Part shown: piece after piece, positions 7,052 to 17,000 of the stretch
How positions within the stretch are numbered: position 1 is the first letter of the stretch
Layout: each line of letters begins with the position of its first letter
NCBI RefSeq assembly: GCF_001270495.1
Contig: NZ_LGUR01000276.1
Location: 1-27,114, forward strand
Direction of reading: 5' to 3'
DNA from: Streptomyces viridochromogenes
GTDB lineage: Bacteria; Actinomycetota; Actinomycetes; Streptomycetales; Streptomycetaceae
DNA length: 27,114 nt
Made by a program: the position numbers and the translations under genes
Notes under the pieces: generated by a model
The model's input: only the letters and a program-made list of their open reading frames with translations
Databases searched by the model: none
Told to the model about the DNA's origin: nothing

Positions 7052-10000
7052 ATGGGACGTCGTGACGAGTTGGCCCGCCTGTTGGAACAGGCTCTGCGGT
7101 GGATCAGGGACTCGGGCGATCCGGCGCTGGCGTTGACGCCGGGCGTCAACGCGCTGGCCGCCGAGCTCATGCGCACGCTCGACGGGGCGGAGAGCGAGGG
7201 GTCGGAGAACGACGGGTCGGAGAGCGACAGGGCAGGGAGCACTGACACGGAGGCCCGGCACGCCCTGGGCTGGCTGAAGTGGTACCAGTTCCAGGCCCTG
7301 CCGCAGGGGCGGCAGAAGGAGGCGGCGCTCGAAGAGGCTCTGGAGCAGCTCACCCCGGCCGCGATCACCATGGGGCTGTGGGAACTGCCCGCACCGCTGC
7401 TGCCCGCACTGGCGGACAGGGCTGAACCGAGCCTGATCACTGTCCTTGAGTACGCGGCGGCCGGCTCCGACACGACCCTGCTCTCCTATGTCGTCGACCA
7501 CTGGGTCCATCTGGTGAACGCCACTCCGGAAGGCCATCCGCAACGGCCGCACCGCCTGGCCGTCGTCTGCGGCGCGTTCTGGATCCGCTTCTCACGGACC
7601 GGGGACCGACGGGACCTGGAGGACGCGCTGGCCACCGGGCGCCGTGCCGTGGAGACCGCTTCGGAGCGCCGTCACCTGGTGATGGCCCTGTCGAATCTCA
7701 GCGCCGCGCTCAAAGGACGCTACGACCGCACCCGCGCCGAGCCGCATCTGGACGAGGCGGTGACGGTCGCGCGGCGGGCCGTCGAGGCATCCGACGGCTT
7801 CCCGGGGCAGGGCCCGATGCTGACGAACCTCGGCGCGATCCTTCAGGCCCGCTTCGGCCTCAAGGGCGACTTCGCGGACTTGGCCGAGGCGACGACGGTG
7901 ACCCGGCGAGCCCTCGCGGCCATGCCTGCGGACGACCCCGATCGGGCCGCGACGCTCAACAACCTCGGCACCGCGCTGATGAGCGCGTTCTCGCGTACGA
8001 AGCGGCCGGCGGACCTGGACGAAGCGGTGCGGGTCGGCCGCGAGTGCGTGCAAGCCGGCGCGGCGCATCCGGACCGGGCCAGGTATCTGACGACCCTGGG
8101 CGAGGCATGCCACAGCCGGTTTCAGCAGACACGGTCGGCGGCGGACCTGGAGGAGGCCGTGGACGCGCTGCGGCGGGCCGTCGAAGCGACGCCGACGGGA
8201 CATGACCAGCGGGCTTGGCGCCTCCAGCAGCTCGGCAGCGCCCTGCGCTCTCGGTTCGACCTGACCGGCAGCCCCGCGGATCTGCGCCAGGCGGTGGCCG
8301 TACTGCGCCGGGCAGCCACCGACACACCGCCGCACGCCCGTCAGCGCACCCCCCTCCTCCTCGACCTCAGCAGGGCCCTGAGCGAGAGCTTCGCGTCGAC
8401 CGGCACGGCGGCCGAGGGCGACGAAGCGGTTGCCGTGGCCCGGCAGGCAGTCGAATCCGTCGATGACACCGACCGTTCCGCTCGGGCTCTGATGCTCACG
8501 AACCTCGGCACCCTGCTGCTGTCCCGCCACGAGAGGACGAAAGCGGCGGCGGACCTGGACGAGGCCATCGACTCGTGCCGTCAGGCCGTCGGGGCCGCGG
8601 CGGACGGCGACCCTCACAAGGAGCTGTCTCTGATCGCCCTCGACACCGCGGTGTGGAAGCGTTTCGAACTGCTCGGAATGCCTGAGGATCTCGACGAGAC
8701 CGTCACCACTCGGCAGCTGATCGTCGACGTGACCGCCGCCGGCCATGCCGATCGGTGCGCACGGCTGAGGAGCCTTACCACCGCGCTGATCCAGCGGTTC
8801 GAACGCGAGGAGACGCTCGACGATCTGCACGAGGCGATAGCCCTCGGCCGCGAGGCCCTCGAAGCCTCGCGGGACGGTTCCGGGCGTACGGCGGGTTCGA
8901 CCAATCTCTGCGGCGCGCTGTACGTCCGCTTCGATCGCCTGGGCGCCCGGGAGGATCTGGAAGAGGCCGTCGCCTGCGGCCGTATGGCCGTCGAAGCGAC
9001 GGACGACCCGTCCGAGGAAGCGCTCGGATCCGCACTGCGGAATCTGACCCAGGTGCTGCTCCGCCGTTCACGGCTGACGAGGTCGCTGCCCGACCTCGAC
9101 GAGGCGGCCGGCTTCGCCCGGCGTGCCGTCGAGCTGACCGTCCGGCCGAATCCGGACGGGGAGCCGGCCGAGGCGGATGACGGATCCGCTGCCGGCGGAC
9201 AGTCCGCCAGATTCGCCGTCGGCGGCGGTCCCCGGCACGCGGACTGCCTGGACATACTCGCCGACTGCCTCAAGGACCGGTTCGGGCGGACGCGCTCCTT
9301 GGCCGACGCGGACGAACTGGTCGGGATACGTCGCCGGGCGGTCGAGGCCACCGCGCCTGACGCCGCCAGGCGGGTAGGACGCCTGGCAGCCCTCAGCTTC
9401 GCGAGCCGGCTCCGCTACGAACGCTCCGGTGATCCCGCGGACCTCGACGCATCGGTCGAAGCCGCGCGCCGGGCCGTCGATGCCTCCGCCGCCGAGGACT
9501 CCGAGCGCGCTGTGTACCTGGCGTCCTTGAGCAACGCCCTGCATTTCCGGTTCCAGCGCACCAGGGACGCGGCCGATCTCGACGAAGCACTGGAGTTCGG
9601 CCGCCGTGCCCTCGAACGCGCGACCGCGGACGGAGAGGACCGGGTCGAGGCGCTCTCCAACCTGTGCCACCTTCTTGAGGCCCGCTTCGACTTCCTCCGG
9701 GACCCGAGGGACCTCGACGAAGCGGTGGACACGGGCCGCGAGGCCCTCGACGTGGCTTCCGCCGACCATCCCCTCCGGCCCGGGACCCTGCTGGTGACGG
9801 CGGCGGCCCTGCGGTCCAGGTTCACGCGGGGCAAGGCTTCCGCGGACAAGGAAGAAGCACTCCGTCTCCTCACCGAGGTGGTCCGCAGCGCGGCCGCGCC
9901 TCCGAGCCTGCGCATCCAAGGTGCCCGACTCGGGGCGTTGCTGAGCGACAACGCCGACCCCGCCCTTGAGGCCGAACTGCTGGAGACCGGGATCCTCCTG

Positions 10001-11578
10001 CTGCCCGAACTCGCCTCGCACCGCATGAGCCGTACTGATCAGCAGTACGCCATCGCGTCGGTCGCCGAGTTCGCCGACAGCGCCGCGGCCGCCGCACTGG
10101 CCGACACGACCCGTCCGCTCCCGGAGCGCGCCCAGCGCGCCCTCTCCCTGCTGGAGGCAGGACGCGCGGTCCTGCTGGGCCAGACCCTCGACGCCCGCGG
10201 CGCCCTGGCCGAGCTGCGCCGCGTCCACCCTGAACTCGCCGCACGTTTCGCCGAGCTCAGGGAGAGCCTCGACCGTGACATCGAGCCCCTTCAGGCCAGG
10301 GACGCCGGGCTGGACACGCCCGACGACCGCGTCGACACGGCCGCGGAGATGACGGCGCTGCTCGACCGGATCCGCGCCCTGGACGGCTTCGCCGACTTCG
10401 CCCTGCCGCCCACCGCCGACGAGCTGCGGTCCGACGCCGGGCAGGGACCGATCGTCACCTTCGTCCTCCACGACCGGCACAGCCACGCCCTGCTGCTCAC
10501 GGCGGACGGCGTCACCCCGCTGCCCCTGCCCGCCCTCACGCCGCGAGCGGTGATCGACAACGTCAACGCGTTCCATGTCGCGCTGCGCGAGGCCACCGAT
10601 CCGCACGCCGACCGCGTCGCCGCACAGGCCGCCCTCGGCGACGTACTGAAGTGGCTCTGGGACAGCGCCGCCGGTCCGGTCCTCGCCGCCCTCGGCCATG
10701 ACGCCGCTCCGGCCGAAGAAGCCACGTTGCCGCGTCTGTGGTGGGCGCCCAGCGGGCGTCTGGGCATGCTGCCCCTGCATGCGGCCGGTCACCATGACGA
10801 CCCCGCTTCCCCGGCTCGCCGGACGGTCATGGACCGGGTCGTGTCCTCGTACACCCCTACCGTCCGAGCCCTGCGGCACGCCCGTCGGCGTCGGACCGCG
10901 ATCGGGGCGTCGGACCGTTCACTCGTCGTCGCGATGCCGACCACCCCGGGACTGCCGCAGGGCGGGCCGCTCCGGCACGTCGAGGCCGAGGCGGAGGCGG
11001 TCACCCGGGTGCTCCCCGATCCCCTGGTGCTGATCGAGCCGGACCCGGACCAGGTCCCCGGTGCCGACGGAAGCCCGCTTCCCGGCAGCCCGCTTCCCAC
11101 GCGCGAGCTCGTGCTGGCGGAGCTGCCGGGACGCGCCGTCGTGCACTTCGCCTGCCACGGCGACTACGACCACAGGGATCCCTCGGCGAGCAGGCTCCTG
11201 CTGCACGACCACGAGCACAGTCCACTGACCGTAGGCAGCCTCGTCGGCACCGACCTCGAAGGCGCCCAGCTCGCCTATCTCTCGGCGTGCCACACCGCGC
11301 TGAACGCCGCCGAGCGCCTCCTCGACGAGTCGCTGCACCTGGCCGGTGCCTTCCAGCTCGCCGGTTTCCCCGGAGTGGTCGGCACCCTGTGGATGGTGGA
11401 CGACGAGGTGGCCGTCGACATCGCCGAGGACTTCTACTGCGCGCTGTTCGACACCCGGGGCGGGACACTCGACCTCGGCCGCGCCGCGCATGCCCTGCAC
11501 CGCGCCGCCCGCAGGCAGCGGGACCTGTATCCCCGCACGCCCTCCCTGTGGGCCGCGCACCTGTACACAGGGGCCTGA
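7052..11578 (+). CDS. TPR-repeat protein with C-terminal CHAT (caspase-like) protease domain
   Basis: A 1508-aa probably cytoplasmic protein. Residues 1-175 form a helical N-terminal region containing an acidic low-complexity stretch (ESEGSENDGSESD). About 178-965 hold 17 TPR-like units of about 46 aa (pattern RF..T....DLDEAV...RRAVEA). A linker leads to a CHAT domain from about 1133 to the end. The caspase-type dyad is intact: His1369 in VVHFACHGD and Cys1413 in YLSACHTA, followed by HLAGAFQLAGFPGVVGTLW typical of CHAT. CHAT proteases are usually held inactive and fire on sensing a signal through the repeats, as in CRISPR-linked TPR-CHAT and gasdermin-activating CHAT proteins. ATG 7052 follows AAGGGGG by 4 nt. 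It is divergent from the MFS operon and convergent with a three-gene set that may hold its partners or substrates (inference). Confidence 0.93.
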   Translation: MGRRDELARLLEQALRWIRDSGDPALALTPGVNALAAELMRTLDGAESEGSENDGSESDRAGSTDTEARHALGWLKWYQFQALPQGRQKEAALEEALEQLTPAAITMGLWELPAPLLPALADRAEPSLITVLEYAAAGSDTTLLSYVVDHWVHLVNATPEGHPQRPHRLAVVCGAFWIRFSRTGDRRDLEDALATGRRAVETASERRHLVMALSNLSAALKGRYDRTRAEPHLDEAVTVARRAVEASDGFPGQGPMLTNLGAILQARFGLKGDFADLAEATTVTRRALAAMPADDPDRAATLNNLGTALMSAFSRTKRPADLDEAVRVGRECVQAGAAHPDRARYLTTLGEACHSRFQQTRSAADLEEAVDALRRAVEATPTGHDQRAWRLQQLGSALRSRFDLTGSPADLRQAVAVLRRAATDTPPHARQRTPLLLDLSRALSESFASTGTAAEGDEAVAVARQAVESVDDTDRSARALMLTNLGTLLLSRHERTKAAADLDEAIDSCRQAVGAAADGDPHKELSLIALDTAVWKRFELLGMPEDLDETVTTRQLIVDVTAAGHADRCARLRSLTTALIQRFEREETLDDLHEAIALGREALEASRDGSGRTAGSTNLCGALYVRFDRLGAREDLEEAVACGRMAVEATDDPSEEALGSALRNLTQVLLRRSRLTRSLPDLDEAAGFARRAVELTVRPNPDGEPAEADDGSAAGGQSARFAVGGGPRHADCLDILADCLKDRFGRTRSLADADELVGIRRRAVEATAPDAARRVGRLAALSFASRLRYERSGDPADLDASVEAARRAVDASAAEDSERAVYLASLSNALHFRFQRTRDAADLDEALEFGRRALERATADGEDRVEALSNLCHLLEARFDFLRDPRDLDEAVDTGREALDVASADHPLRPGTLLVTAAALRSRFTRGKASADKEEALRLLTEVVRSAAAPPSLRIQGARLGALLSDNADPALEAELLETGILLLPELASHRMSRTDQQYAIASVAEFADSAAAAALADTTRPLPERAQRALSLLEAGRAVLLGQTLDARGALAELRRVHPELAARFAELRESLDRDIEPLQARDAGLDTPDDRVDTAAEMTALLDRIRALDGFADFALPPTADELRSDAGQGPIVTFVLHDRHSHALLLTADGVTPLPLPALTPRAVIDNVNAFHVALREATDPHADRVAAQAALGDVLKWLWDSAAGPVLAALGHDAAPAEEATLPRLWWAPSGRLGMLPLHAAGHHDDPASPARRTVMDRVVSSYTPTVRALRHARRRRTAIGASDRSLVVAMPTTPGLPQGGPLRHVEAEAEAVTRVLPDPLVLIEPDPDQVPGADGSPLPGSPLPTRELVLAELPGRAVVHFACHGDYDHRDPSASRLLLHDHEHSPLTVGSLVGTDLEGAQLAYLSACHTALNAAERLLDESLHLAGAFQLAGFPGVVGTLWMVDDEVAVDIAEDFYCALFDTRGGTLDLGRAAHALHRAARRQRDLYPRTPSLWAAHLYTGA
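7586..9945 (+). repeat. Seventeen tandem TPR-like repeat units within the CHAT gene
   Basis: The units are diverged at DNA level but share the protein pattern RF..T....DLDEAV....RRAVEA........NLG.AL, with a mean period of about 46 residues. Unit 12 carries an insertion of about 30 residues rich in Gly, Asp and Ala (around 9145-9240). The number of units was counted by eye and could be off by one at the ends. Confidence 0.85.
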
Positions 11579-11622
11579 CGGAAGGGTCGTCCACCGGGGC
11601 CTGACGGAGGTTCAGCGGCGGT

Positions 11623-12360
11623 TCAGGCGGTCCCGAGGATGATCTTCTTCAGCGACGACAGGTAACGGACCGTCGGGTCGCCGCCGTACGACAGTGGCCC
11701 GGGATGCAGCACGGTGGCGCCGAACCCGGGGGAGTCGGGCCGGGGACCGTGTACGTCGTAGGGCGTGCCGTCGCCGTTGACCTCGGGCGACGTCGCGTAC
11801 ACGGGCCCCGGCAGGCGCAGTCCGCTCACGGTCTCGGTCCCTGCGGACGCGGAGCCGAGAAGGACCAGCGCATCGATGTCCATGCCGTGGTCACGCGCCG
11901 CGAAACCGGCCACGAGGCCGCCGTAACCATGCCCGATGACCGTGATCCGCTGAGGACCGGACCTCCGGCCCCAGGCCTCGGCCCCCACCCGGCGACCGAC
12001 GATGAAGCGGGCCAGTCGGAGCGCGCCCTCCGCGGCGAACGCCGGATCGCGGGCGTCGCCGGGCGATCGGGGTGTCTTGTAGTCGACCCAGGTGATGACC
12101 GAGACGGCGTCGTCGTCCGGGTCCGACGAGAGCTCACGGCAGAGGACCTCGGCGCGCAGCAGGAGTGGATCGAGGCCGGACGGCCACGCGCCGACGCCGG
12201 GAATGACGATGACGAGGTAGCGCGCGTGGTCCGGGTTGTTCCTCGCGATGACGACACGTCCGTCGGCATCGAAACCCAGGAGGAAGACGCGGCGGTCCTC
12301 GCTCGAGGAGTCGTCATCCGAGGAGTCGCCTGCTGTTCCTAAGTGCCCCGCCTGTCCCAT
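11623..12360 (-). CDS. Alpha/beta-hydrolase-fold protein (DUF1023-like), nucleophile Ser replaced by Gly
   Basis: A 245-aa protein resembling the actinobacterial alpha/beta hydrolase family DUF1023 (Abhydrolase_8). Supporting features are YLVIVIPGVGAW near residue 50, VSVITWVDYKTP near 88, the nucleophile-elbow strand ITVIGHGYGGLVAGFAAR at 139-156, and PDSPGFGATVLHPG toward the end. In the family the elbow reads GHSYG; here residue 145 is Gly (GGT codon), so the catalytic Ser is absent. The usual C-terminal His (HS.Y) also seems missing, as the matching stretch reads GPLSYGGDP. It is therefore probably a non-catalytic binding or scaffold protein, or one with altered chemistry. The N-terminus is acidic and Ser-rich (SSDDDSSSED). 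It lies 64 nt after the membrane-protein gene, probably on the same transcript, and is convergent with the CHAT gene. Confidence 0.8.
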   Translation of the reverse strand: MGQAGHLGTAGDSSDDDSSSEDRRVFLLGFDADGRVVIARNNPDHARYLVIVIPGVGAWPSGLDPLLLRAEVLCRELSSDPDDDAVSVITWVDYKTPRSPGDARDPAFAAEGALRLARFIVGRRVGAEAWGRRSGPQRITVIGHGYGGLVAGFAARDHGMDIDALVLLGSASAGTETVSGLRLPGPVYATSPEVNGDGTPYDVHGPRPDSPGFGATVLHPGPLSYGGDPTVRYLSSLKKIILGTA

Positions 12361-12424
12361 GCGCCGTAGTGTGGCTCACAGTTGACGGAAAGACAACGCT
12401 GGGAAGCCGGGGCGCACGGGGGCC

Positions 12425-13360
12425 CTACGGGGCCGGTTCCGGCACCGGCGGCGGGCTGCTCAGCCGTCGCATGACCGCCGCACCGAGTGGCGGGCCCATC
12501 GGCTGTTCCTCGATGCGCAGCTTGTCGGCGAGGTCCGTCAGGTGCAGGCGCACGGATGCCTCCAGCAGGGTGGCGTAGGTGTCCGAGGCGGTACGCAGGC
12601 GCTGCGCCGAGATGATCGCGAGTGTGGCGGCGAGTGGCGCCGCGGGCCACCACCACCAGGCCAGAGGCAGGTAGAGCAGGGCCCATCCGCCGAGAACGGC
12701 GGCCCGGGCGAGAGCGGTGCGGGCCCTGCCGATCTCACCGCGTATCTCCTCCGGCAGCACGAGCCAGAGATGTGGCCAGACGACGAGCAGACTGACGTGG
12801 GCGTCCCGGTCCAGGCGGACCGCGGCGGCATGGACGCGGTCCCCGCTCCAGGTCGGTCGCTCGGGCCGCTCGACGGAGATGCGCCGGCATCTGCGGGCCG
12901 CGCGATGACGCTCCCGGGGCCTGGGCCGATCGGCCGGACGCGGAGCGCGCTCCTGGAGCCGCAGGGTTTCGTACTCCGCCCGTACGGCGTCCCAGCGTCG
13001 CTGCCTGCGGGCCACGCGGCGCTCCGCCCACTCGCCGAACGGCCACGGCCATACGCTCCAGTCGGCGGCCAGGGCGACCCGTTCGACAGCGGAGCCGAGG
13101 GACTGGGCGGCCAGGCCGGTGGCCGCCGCACCGGCCAGGACGGCGACCAGCAGGACGACCTGGCCGCCCACCGTGCCCACCTGGGGGTGCCGGGCGGCGT
13201 CCGAGACCGCGTGGACGAGCCGCCCCACGTCCAGCGCGGCACCGTGACCGAGGGTGTGTCCGGCCGCGACGACCGCCAGGAAGAGCACGCCCGGCAGGGC
13301 GAGGAGGGTCAGCCACCGCTCGGCCAGCTGCTTGCCGAGTTCGCCGAGCAGCCCGCCCAC
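12425..13360 (-). CDS. Four-TM membrane protein of unknown function
   Basis: A 311-aa protein with two hydrophobic segments near the N-terminus (about residues 18-38 and 66-90), a long Arg-rich cytoplasmic-type middle region (about 115-215, with RRVARRQRRW and PRPRERHRAARRCRR), a further hydrophobic pair at about 228-265 including a run of four Trp, and a Pro-rich C-terminal tail (SSPPPVPEPAP). No family is recognised. The GTG at 13360 is chosen because its first base is the last base of the upstream gene's TAG stop (TAGTG), a one-base overlap that implies coupled translation. Its position opposite a CHAT protease makes it a candidate substrate or effector, but nothing in the sequence demonstrates this. 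Confidence 0.8.
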   Translation of the reverse strand: MGGLLGELGKQLAERWLTLLALPGVLFLAVVAAGHTLGHGAALDVGRLVHAVSDAARHPQVGTVGGQVVLLVAVLAGAAATGLAAQSLGSAVERVALAADWSVWPWPFGEWAERRVARRQRRWDAVRAEYETLRLQERAPRPADRPRPRERHRAARRCRRISVERPERPTWSGDRVHAAAVRLDRDAHVSLLVVWPHLWLVLPEEIRGEIGRARTALARAAVLGGWALLYLPLAWWWWPAAPLAATLAIISAQRLRTASDTYATLLEASVRLHLTDLADKLRIEEQPMGPPLGAAVMRRLSSPPPVPEPAP

Positions 13361-13755
13361 TACGGGAGCCTCTCCCGTATCAGTGCCGTCCCGGGTGGGG
13401 CGAACCGGCAGTGCGGCACGTCGCCGTCCACTTCGTCGCCGGACCGGCCGGTGCACAGCCGCAAGGGGCACCGGTACACGATGTCCAGATCGCGGACACC
13501 CGCCGGCGTGACGCTACGGCCCGTTCCGCCGTACACCCCGAACGGGTCGCCGGCCTGTCGGACCGCCTTGTGCAGGGTGTTCAGAAAGCCGGCGAGCAGG
13601 GCGTCGTCCACGGCGGGGCGGCCGGCCGCGGCTTCGAGAGCGTGCAGGGCGGCGTCGTTCCCGACGAGCAGCGCGGCGAGTTCGTCCCGTCGCCGGCATA
13701 CGTACGACAGTGCCTCGGCGATCCGCAGTCCGGTTGGTGCCGCCCGGTCGGTCAT
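13360..13755 (-). CDS. Small Cys-containing protein of unknown function
   Basis: A 131-aa soluble protein. The N-terminal about 70 residues look helical (LRIAEALSYVCRRRDELAALL). The C-terminal part has Cys96, Cys101 and Cys116 with an adjacent His115 (YRCPLRLC, then PHCRF), a spacing that could form a small metal site. No family is recognised. ATG 13755 is preferred to the longer frame starting at 14010 because GGAG lies 6 nt before it, and the upstream extension has poorer coding character. It is the first gene of the minus-strand set with the membrane protein and hydrolase-like protein, and probably shares a regulatory region with the divergent S8 protease. Confidence 0.7.
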   Translation of the reverse strand: MTDRAAPTGLRIAEALSYVCRRRDELAALLVGNDAALHALEAAAGRPAVDDALLAGFLNTLHKAVRQAGDPFGVYGGTGRSVTPAGVRDLDIVYRCPLRLCTGRSGDEVDGDVPHCRFAPPGTALIRERLP

Positions 13756-14095
13756 GCAGAACTCCGTCCCTGCGCGTCGTCGAATCCCCGGACTCCCGGA
13801 TCCCTTGAATTCCTCCGGAGCCCGGGCGGCCATTCTCGCTCCGGATGCGAGCGCGCGTGTCCGAGTTCGGCGAAGTCCCGCCGCCACAGGAATGTCACAG
13901 CCTGGCCCGATAAGTACGCGCTGACGTATGGCGAGTTTGCGCCAGTGAGCGATCTCACCTCGCTGAACTACCAACAGAAATCGGTCCCTTGAGGAAAGCT
14001 GGGCGATCATCCGGGATCACATTCCGGACCGCGGCGGTCGAAGGTGCTCGTTCCGGCCGCCGATGCCTTCATTCCTTCAGCACCAGGGATCACCC
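13756..14095. other. Divergent intergenic region between the small Cys protein and the S8 protease
   Basis: No gene is supported. The part around 13905-14035 is clearly less GC-rich than the flanks, as expected of a promoter region serving both directions. No hexamer pair or operator could be assigned with confidence. Confidence 0.4.
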
Positions 14096-17000
14096 ATGCC
14101 CCCCACCCCCCACCAGGCCCCGATACCGGGCGCGAGACGCGTCGCCCGTATCGCCGTGGCTGCCGGCCTCGTCGCCGCGCTCTCCGCGGCCGGGCCCATA
14201 CCCCTCGCCCTCGCCGCGGACGGCGCCACCGCCACCGCGGCCGACCCCGGCGTCAAGTCCGCCCACGACAAGCTCGGTTCGGACGACGCCGACCTCCTCG
14301 CGGAGGCCAAGGCACAGCGCGACAAGACCGTCACGATGATGATCGCCACGGCGCCCGGGCAGACCGAGAAGGTCGCCGCGGAGCTGGACGCGATCAAGGG
14401 CGGCTCCGTGGGCCGCACGTACGACAAGCTCGGCTACGTACGGGCCACCGTGCCGACCGGCAAGGCGGACTCGGCCATCGCGGGCGCCGCGAAGCTCTCC
14501 ACCGTGCAGGCCATCGACCTGCGGGACGAGATACCCCTGGAGGCGCCGAGCCTCGACGGCGGCGCCAAGTCGAGCGCGTCCGCGGCCGCTTACCCCGGCC
14601 CGGACAAGAGCACCCCCGCCAAGAACCCGTACAACCCGTCCTTCGAGACGGGCGCCGTCGACTTCGTGAAGAAGAACCCGAAGGCCGACGGGCGCGGAGT
14701 CACCATCGGTGTCCTCGACACCGGCGTCGACCTCGCGAGCCCCGCGCTGCAGAAGACCACGACCGGTGAGCGCAAGATCGTCGACTGGGTGACCGCCACC
14801 GACCCGATCGTCGACGGCGACGGCACCTGGCGGGCGATGACCACCTCCGTCTCCGGGCCCGCCTTCACCTACGGCGGCAAGAGCTGGAAGGCCCCGGCCG
14901 GCTCGTACGGGATCAGCACCTTCCGCGAGGCCGTCACCAACCAGGGCAAGGTCACGGACGGCGACGCCGACGGCGACGTCAACCGCGACGGCGACACCAC
15001 CGACGACTGGGGCGTGCTGTACGACCCGGCCGCCGGGACCGTGACCGTCGACGTCAACGACAACGGTGACTTCACCGACGACACGCCGATGAAGCCGTAC
15101 AAGGACGGCCACCAGGTCGGCCGCTTCGGCACGGACAACCCGGCCACGGACATCCCCGAGAGCCAGGACTTCGTCGTGGAGGTCCGCAAGGACGTCCCGA
15201 TGGACCCGCTGGGCGGCGACTGGGTCGGCAAGAAGGCCGACTTCGTCAACATCGGCCTCACCGCCGGTTCGCACGGCAGCCACGTGGCCGGCATCACCGC
15301 AGCCAACGGCATGTTCGGCGGCAAGATGAACGGCGCCGCCCCCGGCGCGAAGATCGTCTCCGCGCGGGCCTGCATCTTCGGCCCGGGCTGCTCGAACGTC
15401 GCGCTCACCGAGGGCATGATCGACCTCGTCGTCAACCGTGGCGTCGACGTCGTCAACATGTCCATCGGCGGCCTGCCCCCGCTGAACGACGGCAACAACG
15501 CGGGCGCCGAGCTCTACACGCGGCTCATCGACACCTACGGTGTCCAGCTCGTCCTCTCCGCCGGCAACTCCGGCCCCGGCGCCAACACCATCGGCGACCC
15601 CGGCCTGGCCGACAAGGTCATCTCGGTCGGCGCCGGCGTCTCCAAGGAGACCTTCGCCGCCAACTACGGCACCGGCGTGGCGAACAAGTACCAGCTGTTC
15701 AACTTCTCCTCGCGCGGCCCGCGTGAGGACGGCGGCTTCACCCCGACCGTCGTCGCCCCCGGCTCCGCCGTGAGCACGATCCCGGCCTGGATGCCCGGCT
15801 CGCCGATCGCCGAGGCGGGCTGGAAGCTGCCCGCCGGCTACGCCATGTACAACGGCACCTCGATGGCGTCCCCGCAGACGGCGGGCGCGAGCGCGCTGCT
15901 GCTGAGCGCCGCCAAGCAGCGGGGCATCAAGCTGACGCCCGAGAAGCTGCGCACCGCCCTCACCTCGACGGCCCACCACATCGAGGGACTCCAGGCGTAC
16001 GAGGAGGGTGCCGGCCTCATCGACGTCGGCGACGCCTGGAAGGCCGTCAAGGCGGGCGCCACCGCCCACGACTACGCCGTGAAGGCCCCGGTCGACACCG
16101 CGCTCGACCAGGCGCTGAAGACGCCGGGCTTCGGCACGGGCGTCTACGACCGTGAGGGCGGCCTCAAGGCCGGGTCGAAGAAGACGTACGACGTCACCAT
16201 CACCCGTACGTCCGGCCCCGCCGGCTCGCTCCCGCACACCCTGCGCCTTGCGAACAACAAGGCGCGCACCTTCTCCGTCGTCGGCCCCAAGGTCGTCGAC
16301 CTGCCGCTGAACAAGGCGGTGACCGTCAAGGTCCAGGCCGCGCCGAAGCACGCGGGCATCAAGAGCGTGATCCTGGAGGCCGACGACCCGAGGACGGTGG
16401 GCGTCGACAAGCAGATCCTGAACACCGTCGTGGTCTCCACGCCGGTCCAGCACACCTTCACCGCCTCGGGCTCGGTGCAGCGCAACAACGTCAGGTCGTA
16501 CTTCGTCACCGTCCCCGAGGGCACGAAGTCGCTCCAGGTCACGCTCGGCGGGCTGGCCGAGGGCAGCCGGACGATGTTCAGCGCCATCAGCCCGTACGGC
16601 ACCCCGGTCGACGACAACGACGTGAACACGACGGACATCGCCTCCTACGCGGACCCGCTGCCCGGCGTCTGGGAGATCGAGGTCGACGCGCGCCGCACGT
16701 CGGCCCTGCTGGACAACCCGTACAAGCTGAACGCCACCGTGTACGGCGCGTCCTTCGACCCGGCGTCCGTGACCGTGCCGGAGGCCAAGGTCGGTACTCC
16801 GGTCGCCGCCTCCTGGACGGTGACCAACAAGCTGGCGGCCGTGGAGGGCAACCTCAAGGGTGGCGCGCTCGGCTCGTCGAAGACCGCGCGGCCGACCATC
16901 GCCGACGGTGAGACGCAGACCAGCACCGTCGAGGTGCCCGAGGGCACCACGTCGCTGGACGTCGCCATCGGCAAGGTCTCCGACCTGGCCTCCGACCTCG

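Noticed and set aside
9068..10879. 603-codon minus-strand open frame inside the CHAT gene
   Set aside because: Antisense shadow; the plus strand encodes TPR repeats and an intact CHAT domain, and the shadow shows no recognisable domain.
11570..11609. Short duplication GGGGCCTGACGGA at the CHAT stop codon
   Set aside because: Two copies of 13 bp in a GC-rich region; a minor slippage event with no evident function.
12425..13360. Gasdermin-type pore protein as CHAT partner
   Set aside because: Bacterial gasdermins are soluble until cleaved, whereas this protein has several constitutive hydrophobic segments and an Arg-rich middle loop.
14090..16453. 787-codon minus-strand open frame opposite the S8 protease
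   Set aside because: Shadow frame with repetitive Val/Asp/Arg/Gly composition typical of antisense to high-GC coding; the plus strand has the full catalytic triad.
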